Under the pieces are notes generated by a model. The model was not told where the DNA came from. It ran no database searches and worked only from the letters and a program-made list of their open reading frames with translations. Shown here piece by piece: positions 36,288 to 45,505 of a DNA stretch of 64,000 nt (positions are counted from its first letter, which is position 1; each line of letters opens with the position of its first letter). The translations under genes and the position numbers were made by a program. Source of the DNA: Actinomycetes bacterium (GTDB taxonomy: Bacteria > Actinomycetota > Acidimicrobiia > Acidimicrobiales > Acidimicrobiaceae). The stretch lies in contig JAKARV010000002.1 of assembly GCA_021819205.1 (NCBI GenBank), forward strand, positions 55,840 through 119,839, given 5' to 3'.

Positions 36288-37059
36288 ATTCGAAGTGGTT
36301 TTCAGCGGCGAATCGCCGCTTGATCCGGAGCGCGGCGACGGCGAAGCCGGGTCCAACGGCGATCGCGGTCACGACCCCGGCATCTTCGCCGTGCAGTAGG
36401 AGCGGCTCAGGGCCGATTGCACTTGCAGGCGTATCGATATCGATATCAATATCGATATCGGCTATCTGCAAGAGTTCCGGGGGCGGCGCTTTGCGCGAGT
36501 CAGTCCGGTTGATAAGCTCCTGCCCGACGTAGCACCCCTTGGTAAAACTCACGGCGGCTGGCACCAAGCCGGGAATCGCATGCACCAGCAAGTGGGAGTT
36601 GCCGTCGGTGGGAAGGTAGAAGGAGCCGCGCTCAAGGCGCGAGCAGGTGAAGCTCTCCAAGTCGACAAGTTCGTCGGACGCGACCAATCCGGGTCCGAGC
36701 GGCCACCACGGAGAGATAGCAATCGAGTGTTTGGAATCGCTGGTCTCCCATGCGACCGCGAAATCTACCTTGACTCGGAGCCGGAATCGTTTCAACCGGT
36801 CGATCGCCGCCTCCAAATGCGGCGTGGGGATGAAGGCAATCCAGGAGTCGGGGCTGGCGTGGGAGAGGTAGACGATGGTAAGTAGCTTTCCCTCGACCGT
36901 CGGCAGCGCCGATAGGGTTCCCTCCCCCTCGGCAACCCGGGTGAGATCCTGGGTGATCTGACCTTGGAGATAGCGGGTGGCATCGGCACCTGTGATCTGG
37001 AGCGCCGCAACAGGGACGGCACTGTTGCGCTTTGGGGCAGCGATCGGCTTGAGCTCCAT
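36244..37059 (-). CDS. ygfZ: YgfZ/GcvT-like folate-binding protein
   Basis: A 271-residue member of the YgfZ/IBA57 family, which uses tetrahydrofolate and assists Fe-S cluster enzymes. It carries the diagnostic KGCYVGQE motif with the conserved Cys, plus LQGQITQDL near the N-terminus. The frame is open to 37323, but the ATG at 37059 (MELKPIAAP) gives the normal family length and avoids a serine-rich non-coding stretch. An unusual repeated Asp-Ile run (four pairs) about 20 residues after the motif is encoded by a GATATC tandem repeat. It is the last gene of a leftward block with the kinase and regulator upstream. Confidence 0.88.
   Translation of the reverse strand: MELKPIAAPKRNSAVPVAALQITGADATRYLQGQITQDLTRVAEGEGTLSALPTVEGKLLTIVYLSHASPDSWIAFIPTPHLEAAIDRLKRFRLRVKVDFAVAWETSDSKHSIAISPWWPLGPGLVASDELVDLESFTCSRLERGSFYLPTDGNSHLLVHAIPGLVPAAVSFTKGCYVGQELINRTDSRKAPPPELLQIADIDIDIDIDTPASAIGPEPLLLHGEDAGVVTAIAVGPGFAVAALRIKRRFAAENHFEFTVGAKLAVASVRR
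36433..36459. repeat. GATATC short tandem repeat inside the ygfZ-like gene
   Basis: About four and a half copies of the 6-bp unit ATCGAT/GATATC with one A-to-G-type variation (AATATC). On the coding strand it reads GAT ATC repeated, giving alternating Asp-Ile. Gain or loss of a unit would keep the frame. It lies in the C-terminal domain after the KGCYVGQE motif. Confidence 0.9.
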
Positions 37060-37105
37060 GCAAAAGAGCTTAACGGGCCTAAAAGCTGATGAAACTTTTT
37101 CGCGG

Positions 37106-38467
37106 CTACTTTGGGGCGGCATCCGGGATCTTGAGGAAGAAGGCGGTACCAGAGCCGGAAGGGAGCGGTGAGATGTACCCGAGTTCGACCTCGAGGAGGG
37201 AGGCGAGCCTGGCAACGATGAGCAGGCCGAGTCCGGAACCGATCTCGAGGTCGTGGCCCGGCGTCGGTGTGACTTGCTGGTTGAAGATGGCGTCGCGGAT
37301 GTGATCGGGAATCCCGGGGCCATCGTCAGCCACAGTCAATACGACGTTGTCCTGGTCGCGCCGGGCTTCAATCCTAATCTGGGTGTTCGCGTACTTGATT
37401 GCGTTGTCCACGAGGTTGCCGAGCAGCTGAAGGAGACGTTCGGGATCGGTGTGCACCCAGAGGGAGTCGCCGGGAGAGTCGAGTTGGATTGCGAGGCCGT
37501 TAGCCACGGCTCTTGGAGTCACGCTCTGGGCGAGGTGGGTGAGAATGGAGGCAAGATCTACCGGTTGACGGGTGGCAGAGTAGTGGCTGGCGTTAAGTCG
37601 AGCCAGCGATATCAGATCGCTGATCAGGTGCTCGATACGGCCCGACTCGCGAATAATGGTGCGGGCAGCGGTGGCGGGATCTTCGACTGCTTCGTCGACG
37701 ATTGCCTCTGCAAAGCCTCGTATCGAGGTGAGGGGCGTCTTCAGGTCGTGGGAGATGGCAAGGAGAAAGGTTGCCTGGCTTGCGCTGGCGGTCTTGAGCG
37801 AGGAGATCATTCTCTCTAGCGCTCCTGCCAAGTTGGCGAGATCTCGTTCCCGCATCGAGTTCCGGTCAAGGTCGATCGCGAGGTCTCCATCGGCCACTCG
37901 ATCGGCAGCAGCCACTAGGCCGAGGAGCGAGCGGGAGATGTGCCGGGTGTACCGGTCGGCTACGAAGATGGCTAGGCCCGCGGAGACGATCGCGACCAGG
38001 ATGACAAAAATGGTGGGGAGTAGGATCGATGGCAGCGGGCGCGTCAGAACCAAAGCGTAGAGGTGCGTGGTGCCGGCTACGGTACGGCTGAAGGGATACG
38101 CAATATAGGCGACGTTTCCACTGGTTCCGGTTAGGTAATTGCCGCGCAGGAGGGAGGCGGTGGCGATCGTGGAAGTGGTGAGGGGATGGGGCAAGCTGCC
38201 GATAACTCTTCCGCTCGAGGAGATTTGAATCACGTGATCGCGGGTGATGCCCCGGATGCTCGCGAGCTTCTCAAGCCGCGCTGGCTTCGCGTGTCTTAGC
38301 CCTATGGCGGCGGTCTCCGCAATCTTCAAGAGGTACTGCTGGGTCTGGTGGTTGGCGACTGAGCGGGAGATGACGATGGTCCCGGCACCGGAGGCGGCCA
38401 CCGCCATGAGGGCGGTGGCGACGATCCCCATACGGAATGTCGCCCGAATGGTTCGCTGCCTACTCAA
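37106..38467 (-). CDS. Membrane sensor histidine kinase
   Basis: A 453-residue kinase. It has TM1 (about 12-35), an extracytoplasmic domain of roughly 120 residues, TM2 (LLPTIFVILVAIVSAGLAIF), a HAMP domain, HisKA with the phospho-acceptor in AISHDLKTPLTS, and HATPase_c with NLVDNAIKYA, DDGPGIPDH and GSGLGLLIV. It pairs with the OmpR-type regulator just upstream. The TTG at 38467 overlaps the regulator stop by 8 bases and is preferred to the ATG at 38509, which would overlap by 50. The signal sensed is unknown; the neighbouring MFS pump may be a target. Confidence 0.9.
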   Translation of the reverse strand: MSRQRTIRATFRMGIVATALMAVAASGAGTIVISRSVANHQTQQYLLKIAETAAIGLRHAKPARLEKLASIRGITRDHVIQISSSGRVIGSLPHPLTTSTIATASLLRGNYLTGTSGNVAYIAYPFSRTVAGTTHLYALVLTRPLPSILLPTIFVILVAIVSAGLAIFVADRYTRHISRSLLGLVAAADRVADGDLAIDLDRNSMRERDLANLAGALERMISSLKTASASQATFLLAISHDLKTPLTSIRGFAEAIVDEAVEDPATAARTIIRESGRIEHLISDLISLARLNASHYSATRQPVDLASILTHLAQSVTPRAVANGLAIQLDSPGDSLWVHTDPERLLQLLGNLVDNAIKYANTQIRIEARRDQDNVVLTVADDGPGIPDHIRDAIFNQQVTPTPGHDLEIGSGLGLLIVARLASLLEVELGYISPLPSGSGTAFFLKIPDAAPK

Positions 38468-39143
38468 GGCGGTAGCCAACTCCCCAGACGGTGGCGATCG
38501 GGAGGGCATCTTTGAGCTTGCGCCGCAACTGCCTGATGTGAACGTCTACGGTCCGGTCGTCGCCGTACCACTCCGGACCCCACACCCCATCGAGAAGCTG
38601 CCGCCTGGAGAGGGCGACTCCTCGGTTGATGATCAAAAAGCCAAGGAGGTCGAACTCCCTGTTGGTTAGCGGTACCTCTACACCGTCGAGCAGTACCTGG
38701 TGCTTGGTGCGGCTCCAGGTGACCCTGTCGATAGCCACCGCTGAAATCTGTTCGGGGGTTGCCGGTCCTGCTCTCCGGAGGATCGCGTGTAGCCGGGCCA
38801 CGAGTTCGCGCGGGGAGAACGGCTTGGTGACATAGTCGTCGGCACCGATCTCCAGCCCGAATACGCGGTCGAACTCCTGGTCGCGGGCGGAGAGCATGAC
38901 GATCGGAATTTGGGACTTTGAGCGCAGTGTGCGACAAACTTCGAGGCCGTCGATGCTTCCGGGAAGGTTTAGATCGAGAATCACGGCGTCGAGCTGGACC
39001 TGGCCAGCAATCTCTAGCGCGGTCTCTCCGGTGGATGCTACGTGGACGGTGGCGTACTCCCGCTCCAAATACGCCTCTAGCAGGCGAGCGATGGACGGGT
39101 CGTCTTCGACGATGAGTATCGATATCCGGCTCACGCTAGCCAA
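38460..39143 (-). CDS. OmpR/PhoB-family response regulator
   Basis: A 227-residue two-domain regulator. The receiver domain (1-120) has acidic residues at 13-15 (VEDD), the phospho-acceptor Asp57 in VILDLNLPG and Lys107 in VTKPFS. The C-terminal winged-helix DNA-binding domain shows [23 protein letters not shown] and [15 protein letters not shown]. It is translationally coupled with the downstream kinase and lies 39 bases downstream of the MFS efflux gene's stop on the same strand. Confidence 0.94.
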   Translation of the reverse strand: MASVSRISILIVEDDPSIARLLEAYLEREYATVHVASTGETALEIAGQVQLDAVILDLNLPGSIDGLEVCRTLRSKSQIPIVMLSARDQEFDRVFGLEIGADDYVTKPFSPRELVARLHAILRRAGPATPEQISAVAIDRVTWSRTKHQVLLDGVEVPLTNREFDLLGFLIINRGVALSRRQLLDGVWGPEWYGDDRTVDVHIRQLRRKLKDALPIATVWGVGYRLE

Positions 39144-39182
39144 TGATACCAGGCGAGTTCCAGGAGCCAGATGAGCTGGGGG

Positions 39183-40967
39183 TTACTCAGCTTCCGCCGC
39201 TTCGAGCCCGTAAGCTGGGTCGGAGACGTCCTCAGGCTGGATATCGGCAGCGGTATGCACGCCGCCATGGAGCAGGGAGATGGCCGCGGCGACGATGCAG
39301 GAAATTGCGGCAAACAAAAACGCTTCGAGCAGCCCGCTCCCGAAGGACCGGGCAATTAAATGGGGAAAGAATGACTTCCCCACCAGGTAGGAGGCGTTGG
39401 CACTGGGGAGGTGGGCTAGGACCGAAGGCCCGAGAATTTTCGCTATCGGGTCGTAACCGAGAAATGCCGCGAAGAGTACCGCAACGGGAGGCAGAGCGGA
39501 GATTGCTCCCGCATATGCCTGGGGAACGTGTTGGGAGGTAAGTCCGGAGAAGAGAGCGTGCGCGAGCCGACTCTGCATCCCGGCGATCATCAGGCTGAAA
39601 AATATTCCGATCGAGAGGACCATCGCCGAGTTCTGGAACGTCGCGAGCATTCCCGAGCCGACACCGCGACCGCTCACCGGCAAGGAGTTCATCACTGCGG
39701 CCCGATTTGGCGAGGCGAAGAGGCCCATGCCGAGCCCGTTGAGGAGGAGTAGGGCGGCGAAGAAGGGGTAGCTGAAGTTAACCGGCAAAATGATCAGGAG
39801 GATGAACGAGGCGGCGCTTACCAGCATTCCCCCGGTTGTGAAGATCCGGGGGCCAAGGCGGTCGGAGAGGAATCCGGATGCCGGGGCCGATAGGAGGAAG
39901 CCGATGGTCAGCGGGACGAGGTAGATCGCGGCCCAAAGCGGGGTCGAGGCGTAGCTGTAGCCGTGGAGTGGAAGCCAGATCCCCTGCAGCCAAATTATCA
40001 GGATGAACATGATCCCGCCCCGGCCGAGCGACGCTAGCAAATTAGCGAGGTTGCCGGCGGTGAATGCTTGGATCTCGAATAGCCGGACGTTCATCATCGG
40101 GTGGTCGGAGTGGAGTTCGATGAAGATGAAGGCGACTAGGACCGCGATGCCACCAAGAATCGCCGCAATCACCCACGGGTTGGTCCACCCCATGGAAGCA
40201 TTTCGGTAGGGCTGGATTCCGTAGGTGATCCCGACCAGAACGGCGATAAGTCCGACGGCGAAGGCGAGGTTGCCAAGCCAGTCGATCCGGGCCTTTACTT
40301 TGGTCCCGAGGTCGTGGAGCATCGCGTATGCCCAGATTGAGCCGATTATTCCGATTGGAACCGAGACCAGGAAGACCGCGCGCCAGGACACTGGAGCTAG
40401 AAGTCCACCGAGTATCAACCCGATGAAGGTACCGGCGATGCCGGCAACGTTGTTGATCCCCAGTGCAAAACCGCGTTGATTCTGTGGGAAGGAGTCGGTC
40501 AGAAGGGCCGGTGAAGTTGCAAAAAGCAGCGCGCCTCCCAAGCCTTGCCCGATTCGCATGGCGATTATCCACAGCGCTCCCGCAACGCCGGTGAAGTAGG
40601 TGAGCGATAGCAAGATCGAGAAGACGGAAAAAATGGCAAACCCGAGGTTATACATCCGCGCCCGTCCATACATGTCTCCGAGTTTGCCGAAGCTCACCAC
40701 CATCACCGCCGTTACAACCAGGTAACCCATGAGTACCCAGAGGAAGTAGGAGGTGTTCTGGGGAGCTAGCGGGTCGAGCCTGATTCCATTGAAGATTTCA
40801 GGAAGGGCGATGAGGACGATCGATGAGTTTATGGTGGCCATCAGCACCCCAAGGGTCGTGTTCGAAAGGACAATCCACTTGTAGTGGGGGTGCTTTGTCA
40901 TGGCGAAGGTACGGCTTCTCAGCTTCCCCATCTTTGTCCGATCGCTTGACGCCTCGATCCGCTCCAA
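39183..40967 (-). CDS. DHA2-type MFS drug/multidrug exporter (14 TM)
   Basis: A membrane protein of up to 594 residues with about 14 hydrophobic segments. It has the antiporter-type motif GKLGDMYGRARMYNLG after the second helix and LATINSSIVLIALP-like helix 1, as in EmrB/QacA exporters (here LMATINSSIVLIALP). The substrate is unknown. The start is uncertain: TTG at 40967 is used here, but ATG at 40901 (MTKHPHYKW) gives a more typical N-terminus. It is the first gene of a leftward block MFS-regulator-kinase-ygfZ that separates trpE from trpC. Confidence 0.87.
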   Translation of the reverse strand: MERIEASSDRTKMGKLRSRTFAMTKHPHYKWIVLSNTTLGVLMATINSSIVLIALPEIFNGIRLDPLAPQNTSYFLWVLMGYLVVTAVMVVSFGKLGDMYGRARMYNLGFAIFSVFSILLSLTYFTGVAGALWIIAMRIGQGLGGALLFATSPALLTDSFPQNQRGFALGINNVAGIAGTFIGLILGGLLAPVSWRAVFLVSVPIGIIGSIWAYAMLHDLGTKVKARIDWLGNLAFAVGLIAVLVGITYGIQPYRNASMGWTNPWVIAAILGGIAVLVAFIFIELHSDHPMMNVRLFEIQAFTAGNLANLLASLGRGGIMFILIIWLQGIWLPLHGYSYASTPLWAAIYLVPLTIGFLLSAPASGFLSDRLGPRIFTTGGMLVSAASFILLIILPVNFSYPFFAALLLLNGLGMGLFASPNRAAVMNSLPVSGRGVGSGMLATFQNSAMVLSIGIFFSLMIAGMQSRLAHALFSGLTSQHVPQAYAGAISALPPVAVLFAAFLGYDPIAKILGPSVLAHLPSANASYLVGKSFFPHLIARSFGSGLLEAFLFAAISCIVAAAISLLHGGVHTAADIQPEDVSDPAYGLEAAEAE

Positions 40968-41086
40968 ACCTTGCCTGGCTTTCGTTCATAAGTGCCGTTA
41001 ACAAAATGGTTGCGACATACAACTAAATTAAGTCTAGCAATTCCAGTATGCGAAGATGCAAGATCCTGCGGGTACGCTGTCTATTG

Positions 41087-41905
41087 GTGGCAACTTACCT
41101 CGACGAAATCATGGCGTGGCATCGGGAGCGGGCTGCAGCGGATCCCCGCAGTCTTGCGGGAATGCTTGGCAAAGCAGATCGGGTGGCTCCGCGGCCAAGC
41201 TTTCGAGCTGCGTTGATGGGGTTGGGGTGCGGCGTTATCGCCGAAATCAAGCGGAGGAGTCCCTCGAAAGGGGCGCTGACGCAGACGGAGGTGGTTCCGG
41301 CAGAACTGGCAACCGAGTATGCAGCTGGTGGAGCCGTAGCAGTTTCGGTCCTGACCGACAGCCGGTTTTTTGGCGGATCGTTGGCCGATCTCGGCGCGGT
41401 GGCTCGGGCGGTCGATCTCCCGCTCCTGCGAAAGGACTTCGTTGTGTCTCCGCGGGACCTCATCGACGCGAAGGTTTCCGGAGCTTCCGCGGCGCTTTTG
41501 ATCGCTGGCGCACTGAGCGACGCGGAGCTTGCGTCTTTGCTGAGTGCGGCGGTGGAGGTGGGAATCGAGACGCTTGTGGAGGTGCACGGCAGCGACGAAT
41601 TCGAGAGGTTTGATGTGCAGATGGCGAGCGCCGTTGGCGTGAACCAGCGCGACTTGGTCACGTTCGCGGTCGACCGTGACAGGGCGGTTGCCGTCAGGAG
41701 CACGATTCCCGATGGGGTCCCTGCGGTGGCGGAGTCTGGCGTCGAAGGCGCTGAAGACGTTGCGGCTCTTGCGGAGGCGGGTTTCTCGGCTGTGCTGGTC
41801 GGCGAGGTCTTGATGCGTGCGCCGTCCAGGCGGGAGAAGGTGATTGAGCTAGTGGAGGCGGGACGGGGTGTTCGTCAAGGTTTGCGGGATAACCAATCAG
41901 GCTGA
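41087..41905 (+). CDS. trpC: Indole-3-glycerol phosphate synthase
   Basis: A (beta-alpha)8 barrel of about 272 residues that closes the indole ring. It shows the N-terminal TYLDEIMAWHRERA, VIAEIKRRSPSKG with the catalytic Lys, LLRKDFVVSPRDLID, the Glu of TLVEVH, GVNQRDL and AVAESGV. The frame opens at ATG 41048, but GTG 41087 gives the standard family N-terminus; neither has a strong ribosome site. First gene of the second tryptophan segment. It runs 38 bases into trpF. Confidence 0.93.
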   Translation: MATYLDEIMAWHRERAAADPRSLAGMLGKADRVAPRPSFRAALMGLGCGVIAEIKRRSPSKGALTQTEVVPAELATEYAAGGAVAVSVLTDSRFFGGSLADLGAVARAVDLPLLRKDFVVSPRDLIDAKVSGASAALLIAGALSDAELASLLSAAVEVGIETLVEVHGSDEFERFDVQMASAVGVNQRDLVTFAVDRDRAVAVRSTIPDGVPAVAESGVEGAEDVAALAEAGFSAVLVGEVLMRAPSRREKVIELVEAGRGVRQGLRDNQSG

Positions 41906-42530
41906 CGCGCTGCTAGCCGTCGCTCTCGGTGCGGATGCGTTGGGGTTTGTTTTCGCCCCTTCGCCGCGGCAAATATCAGTCATCCAGGCGAGAAGAGTGG
42001 TAGAGCGGCTTCCGTCGGGCGTGTTGACTTTTGGCGTGTTTCGTGACGAGCTTCCCGCTCGGGTCGTGGAGGCGGTACATGCAGTTGGTCTTGGCGGCGC
42101 CCAACTCCACGGGGCGGAGAACCGGGAAGCGGTTGAATACGTCTCTAGGCGGGTCGGCCGGGTGATCAAGGCGGTCCCTGCCGGAAAGGGGATATTCAAC
42201 GACGCCGCCAGCTTCGACTCCTGGGCGCTGCTGGTGGACAATCCGGAACCGGGTTCGGGAAAAGTTTTCGATTGGGCGCTAATGGACGGAATCGCTCCTG
42301 GGAGGCGCTTGATCCTCGCCGGCGGGTTGACGCCTGCCAACGTCGCCAACGCGATCAGGATGGTCGATCCGTTCGGCGTCGACGTCTCCAGCGGCGTTGA
42401 GGCGTCACCGGGCAAGAAAGACCCCGCAGCTTTGCGGGCGTTCATCCGGAACGCGCGCGCCGCCGCCAGCCAGGTGCCGGTCGTGCCGGAGGATTTGAAG
42501 ATCTTCGATGTGGAAGGAGACCGCAGTTGA
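41868..42530 (+). CDS. trpF: Phosphoribosylanthranilate isomerase
   Basis: A 220-residue barrel enzyme catalysing the Amadori rearrangement of phosphoribosylanthranilate. It shows KVCGIT with the catalytic Cys, [19 protein letters not shown], the catalytic Asp region [25 protein letters not shown] and [18 protein letters not shown] start 38 bases inside the trpC gene. Having its own trpF, the organism does not need a PriA-type dual HisA. The stop overlaps trpB (TTGA). Confidence 0.95.
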   Translation: MFVKVCGITNQADALLAVALGADALGFVFAPSPRQISVIQARRVVERLPSGVLTFGVFRDELPARVVEAVHAVGLGGAQLHGAENREAVEYVSRRVGRVIKAVPAGKGIFNDAASFDSWALLVDNPEPGSGKVFDWALMDGIAPGRRLILAGGLTPANVANAIRMVDPFGVDVSSGVEASPGKKDPAALRAFIRNARAAASQVPVVPEDLKIFDVEGDRS

Positions 42531-43696
42531 GCGTCATGGGGCACCCGGATTCTGCCGGTCGTTTTGGCGAGTTTGGGGGACGCTTTGTACCGGAGCCGTT
42601 GATGCCGGCGGTGATCGAGTTGGAGAAAACTTTTGAGGAGGCTTGGGGGGATCCGGAGTTCCGGGCCGAATACCGCCGGATCCTTCGGGAATATGCCGGT
42701 CGCCCGACACCGCTCTACCACGCCACGCGGCTCTCGGAGCTGGTGGGGACGGACGTGTGGTTGAAGCGTGAGGATCTTGCGCATACCGGATCGCACAAGA
42801 TCAACAACGTCGTTGGCCAAGCGCTGCTAGCGAGGCGGCTTGGCAAGACACGGCTCATTGCCGAGACCGGAGCCGGTCAACATGGTGTGGCGACGGCGAC
42901 GGCTGCAGCGCTGTTCGGACTCGGCTGCCAAGTGTTCATGGGGGAGATCGACGTGGAGCGACAGGCGCTAAACGTCTTTCGGATGCAGCTGCTCGGAGCC
43001 GAGGTGGTGCCGGTATCTTCGGGCTCGCGAACCTTGAAGGACGCGGTAAACGAGGCGATGAGGACGTGGGTGTCGTGCTTGGAGACTTCGCATTACTGCA
43101 TCGGCTCGGTCATGGGCCCCCACCCGTATCCCTACATCGTCCGGGAGTTTCAGCGTGTCGTCGGCGAGGAGGCGAGCGCCCAGTTCGCCGATGCCGCCGG
43201 CAAGAGCCCCGAATGGGTAGTTGCATGCGTTGGGGGAGGATCCAACGCGGCTGGCACCTTTGCCGGGTTTGCCGATTCGAGTGCAAAGTTGATTGGGGTG
43301 GAACCAGAGGGCGGGGCCGCGATTGGCAAGGGGGTAAAAGGCGTAGTTCACGGAATGATATCGATGTTCCTGCAGGATGAGTTTGGGCAGGTAGAGGAGG
43401 CGCAATCGATATCGGCTGGCCTTGACTACCCCGGTGTTGGCCCGGAGCACGCCTATTTGGCGGCCATTGGAAGGGCAAGCTACGAGTCGGTAGGAGACGC
43501 GGAAGTTTTGGAAGCGGTCCGGGTCTTGGCCCGGTCGGAGGGGATCATTCCCGCGTTGGAGTCGGCCCACGCACTGGCTTGGGTCATTCGGGAGCGCGCC
43601 AGGTTCAAGGAGGGAGAGTCCGTTCTGGTCACGCTGTCGGGCCGGGGAGACAAGGATGCCGAAACCATCGCCAAAGCAAGTGGTGCCGGGCTATGA
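42527..43696 (+). CDS. trpB: Tryptophan synthase beta chain
   Basis: A 389-residue PLP enzyme joining indole and serine. It shows [16 protein letters not shown], the PLP Lys in [25 protein letters not shown], the phosphate loop [10 protein letters not shown], and LSGRGDKD near the C-terminus. It is TrpB1-type and coupled to trpA. Start TTG at 42527, with the ATG of MGHPDSAG three codons later as a possible alternative. Confidence 0.97.
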   Translation: MSVMGHPDSAGRFGEFGGRFVPEPLMPAVIELEKTFEEAWGDPEFRAEYRRILREYAGRPTPLYHATRLSELVGTDVWLKREDLAHTGSHKINNVVGQALLARRLGKTRLIAETGAGQHGVATATAAALFGLGCQVFMGEIDVERQALNVFRMQLLGAEVVPVSSGSRTLKDAVNEAMRTWVSCLETSHYCIGSVMGPHPYPYIVREFQRVVGEEASAQFADAAGKSPEWVVACVGGGSNAAGTFAGFADSSAKLIGVEPEGGAAIGKGVKGVVHGMISMFLQDEFGQVEEAQSISAGLDYPGVGPEHAYLAAIGRASYESVGDAEVLEAVRVLARSEGIIPALESAHALAWVIRERARFKEGESVLVTLSGRGDKDAETIAKASGAGL

Positions 43697-44472
43697 CGCG
43701 CTTGGAGACGAGGCTGAGAGCCCTGAGGGATGATGGTCGCAAGCTGGTGATTCCCTATGTGATGGCGGGCATTGGCGAGGGATGGACGGATTACGTGCTC
43801 GCTGCGGCTGCTGGCGGAGCGGACGCGATCGAAATCGGGGTTCCATTTTCGGATCCGAGCATGGACGGGATCGTGATCCAGCGGGCCGGAGAGGTTGCGC
43901 TTGCCCGCGGAGCGGCGCTTGGCGGAGTCCTCGGTGAACTCAAAGGTGTTTCGCCGGGGATTCCGATGTTGGTGATGACCTACTACAACCTGTTTTACCG
44001 TGCCGGATTGGATCGGATTGCCGGAACGCTGGCAGAAGTTGGTGTCGGTGGTGTGATCCTTCCCGACCTTCCTATCGAGGAGGTTGGGCCGTGGGCGGCG
44101 GCCGCAGCTGGACCGGGAATCGCCACCGTCCAGCTGGTTTCTCCGGTGACCGAGGGCGAACGCTTGGTGCGCGTGGCCGCGGCTTCGGAGGGATTCGTCT
44201 ACGGCGTTGGCCTGATGGGGATTACTGGGGAAAGGCTGAAGCTTGCGGATACCGCGGTCGATATCGCTCGCCGAATCAAGGCGGTCTCCGATAAGGTGGT
44301 CTGCGTCGGTGTTGGAGTCTCGTCACCCGAGCAAGCGGCCCAGGTTGTCTCCGCTGGCGCGGACGGGGTGGTCGTTGGTTCTGCCTTGGTTCGCAGGATA
44401 CTGGACGGCGGCAATCCACTTGCGGTGGAGGGCTTCGTCGCTGAGCTTCGCTCTGCTGTCGATACCGCTTGA
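43693..44472 (+). CDS. trpA: Tryptophan synthase alpha chain
   Basis: A 259-residue barrel subunit that splits indole glycerol phosphate and channels indole to TrpB. It shows the catalytic Glu in [25 protein letters not shown], the catalytic Asp in [10 protein letters not shown], the [10 protein letters not shown] loop and [11 protein letters not shown]. The ATG overlaps the trpB stop (ATGA); the frame is open further upstream only within trpB. Confidence 0.96.
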   Translation: MTRLETRLRALRDDGRKLVIPYVMAGIGEGWTDYVLAAAAGGADAIEIGVPFSDPSMDGIVIQRAGEVALARGAALGGVLGELKGVSPGIPMLVMTYYNLFYRAGLDRIAGTLAEVGVGGVILPDLPIEEVGPWAAAAAGPGIATVQLVSPVTEGERLVRVAAASEGFVYGVGLMGITGERLKLADTAVDIARRIKAVSDKVVCVGVGVSSPEQAAQVVSAGADGVVVGSALVRRILDGGNPLAVEGFVAELRSAVDTA

Positions 44473-44489
44473 TTTGAGAGGATGATTGG

Positions 44490-45500
44490 ATGGATATCGG
44501 TTTTGTAGGCCTTGGAAGGATGGGAGCGAATATGGCGCTCCGGCTAGCAGCTCGAGGGCACTCGGTCTCTGGTTACGACGCCGCACCTGAGGCTCGAGAT
44601 GCGGCGCAACAGGATGGAATCAAAGTGTTCAGCTCTCTTTCCGAGCTGGTATCGGGCCTCCCGACCCCGCGAATTCTTTGGCTGATGTTGCCTGCCGCGG
44701 TTACCGAGGTTGTCGTGGGGGAACTCGAGTCGCTGCTTAGTGCGGACGACGTGGTAGTCGACGGAGGGAATGGCAATTACCTTGGCGACTTGGCTCATGC
44801 TCGAAGGCTGCAGCAGCGGAGCATCCACCATCTCGACTGCGGCACCAGCGGCGGCGTGTGGGGCCGCGAACGTGGTTACTGCTTGATGGTTGGTGGGGAG
44901 CGTGCCATTTTCGAGAGGCTTCGAGGCATATTTTCCGATCTTTCGCCGGGGGTGGCCGCGGCGCCGAGAACGGTCGAAAATCGCGACACAACCGATGCCG
45001 AAGAGGGTTTTCTTTATTGTGGGGATCATGGGGCTGGGCACTTTGTGAAGATGGTCCACAACGGGATTGAGTACGGGATGATGGCCTCTTTGGCCGAGGG
45101 GTTCGCGATCTTGCAGTCTGCGGGCATCGGGAGGAAGGGACAGGCCGCGAGTGCGGAGGTGGCACCGCTCGAGAATCCGGAGGCGTACTCCTATGAGATC
45201 CCGGTTCCGGAGGTCGCCGAGCTTTGGAGGCGTGGAAGCGTAGTCTCCTCTTGGTTGCTCGATCTCACCGCCTCTGCGATGGCAAGCGATCCGGAGCTCT
45301 CGGCATTCGAAGGGAGGGTATCGGATTCGGGCGAGGGCAGATGGACCGCCAAGGCGGCTATCGATGAGGGAGTGCCGGCGCCTACGATTCTGGCTGCGCT
45401 GAATGCTCGTTTCGCATCTCAGGGCGCAGCTACCTTTTCGGGCAAGGTGCTATCGGCTATGCGTAGCGAGTTCGGCGGGCACAACGAGCTACGCGGGTAG
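44490..45500 (+). CDS. gnd: 6-phosphogluconate dehydrogenase, decarboxylating (short, NAD-type)
   Basis: A 336-residue member of the short GndA/YqeC-type 6-phosphogluconate dehydrogenases. It shows an N-terminal dinucleotide fold GFVGLGRMGANMALRL, the substrate motif LDCGTSGGVWGRERGY, and the GHFVKMVHNGIEYGMM segment with the catalytic Lys and downstream Asn. It makes ribulose 5-phosphate, which can feed PRPP for histidine and tryptophan synthesis, fitting its place 17 bases after trpA. Convergent with the UbiB-like gene; the stops are 5 bases apart. Confidence 0.94.
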   Translation: MDIGFVGLGRMGANMALRLAARGHSVSGYDAAPEARDAAQQDGIKVFSSLSELVSGLPTPRILWLMLPAAVTEVVVGELESLLSADDVVVDGGNGNYLGDLAHARRLQQRSIHHLDCGTSGGVWGRERGYCLMVGGERAIFERLRGIFSDLSPGVAAAPRTVENRDTTDAEEGFLYCGDHGAGHFVKMVHNGIEYGMMASLAEGFAILQSAGIGRKGQAASAEVAPLENPEAYSYEIPVPEVAELWRRGSVVSSWLLDLTASAMASDPELSAFEGRVSDSGEGRWTAKAAIDEGVPAPTILAALNARFASQGAATFSGKVLSAMRSEFGGHNELRG

Positions 45501-45505
45501 GCGGC

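Noticed and set aside
36433..36459. Possible start of a CRISPR or larger repeat array
   Set aside because: It is a short uninterrupted hexamer repeat within a coding gene, with no spacers.
41897..42820. 307-residue minus-strand frame
   Set aside because: Shadow of trpF and trpB, both with complete motifs.
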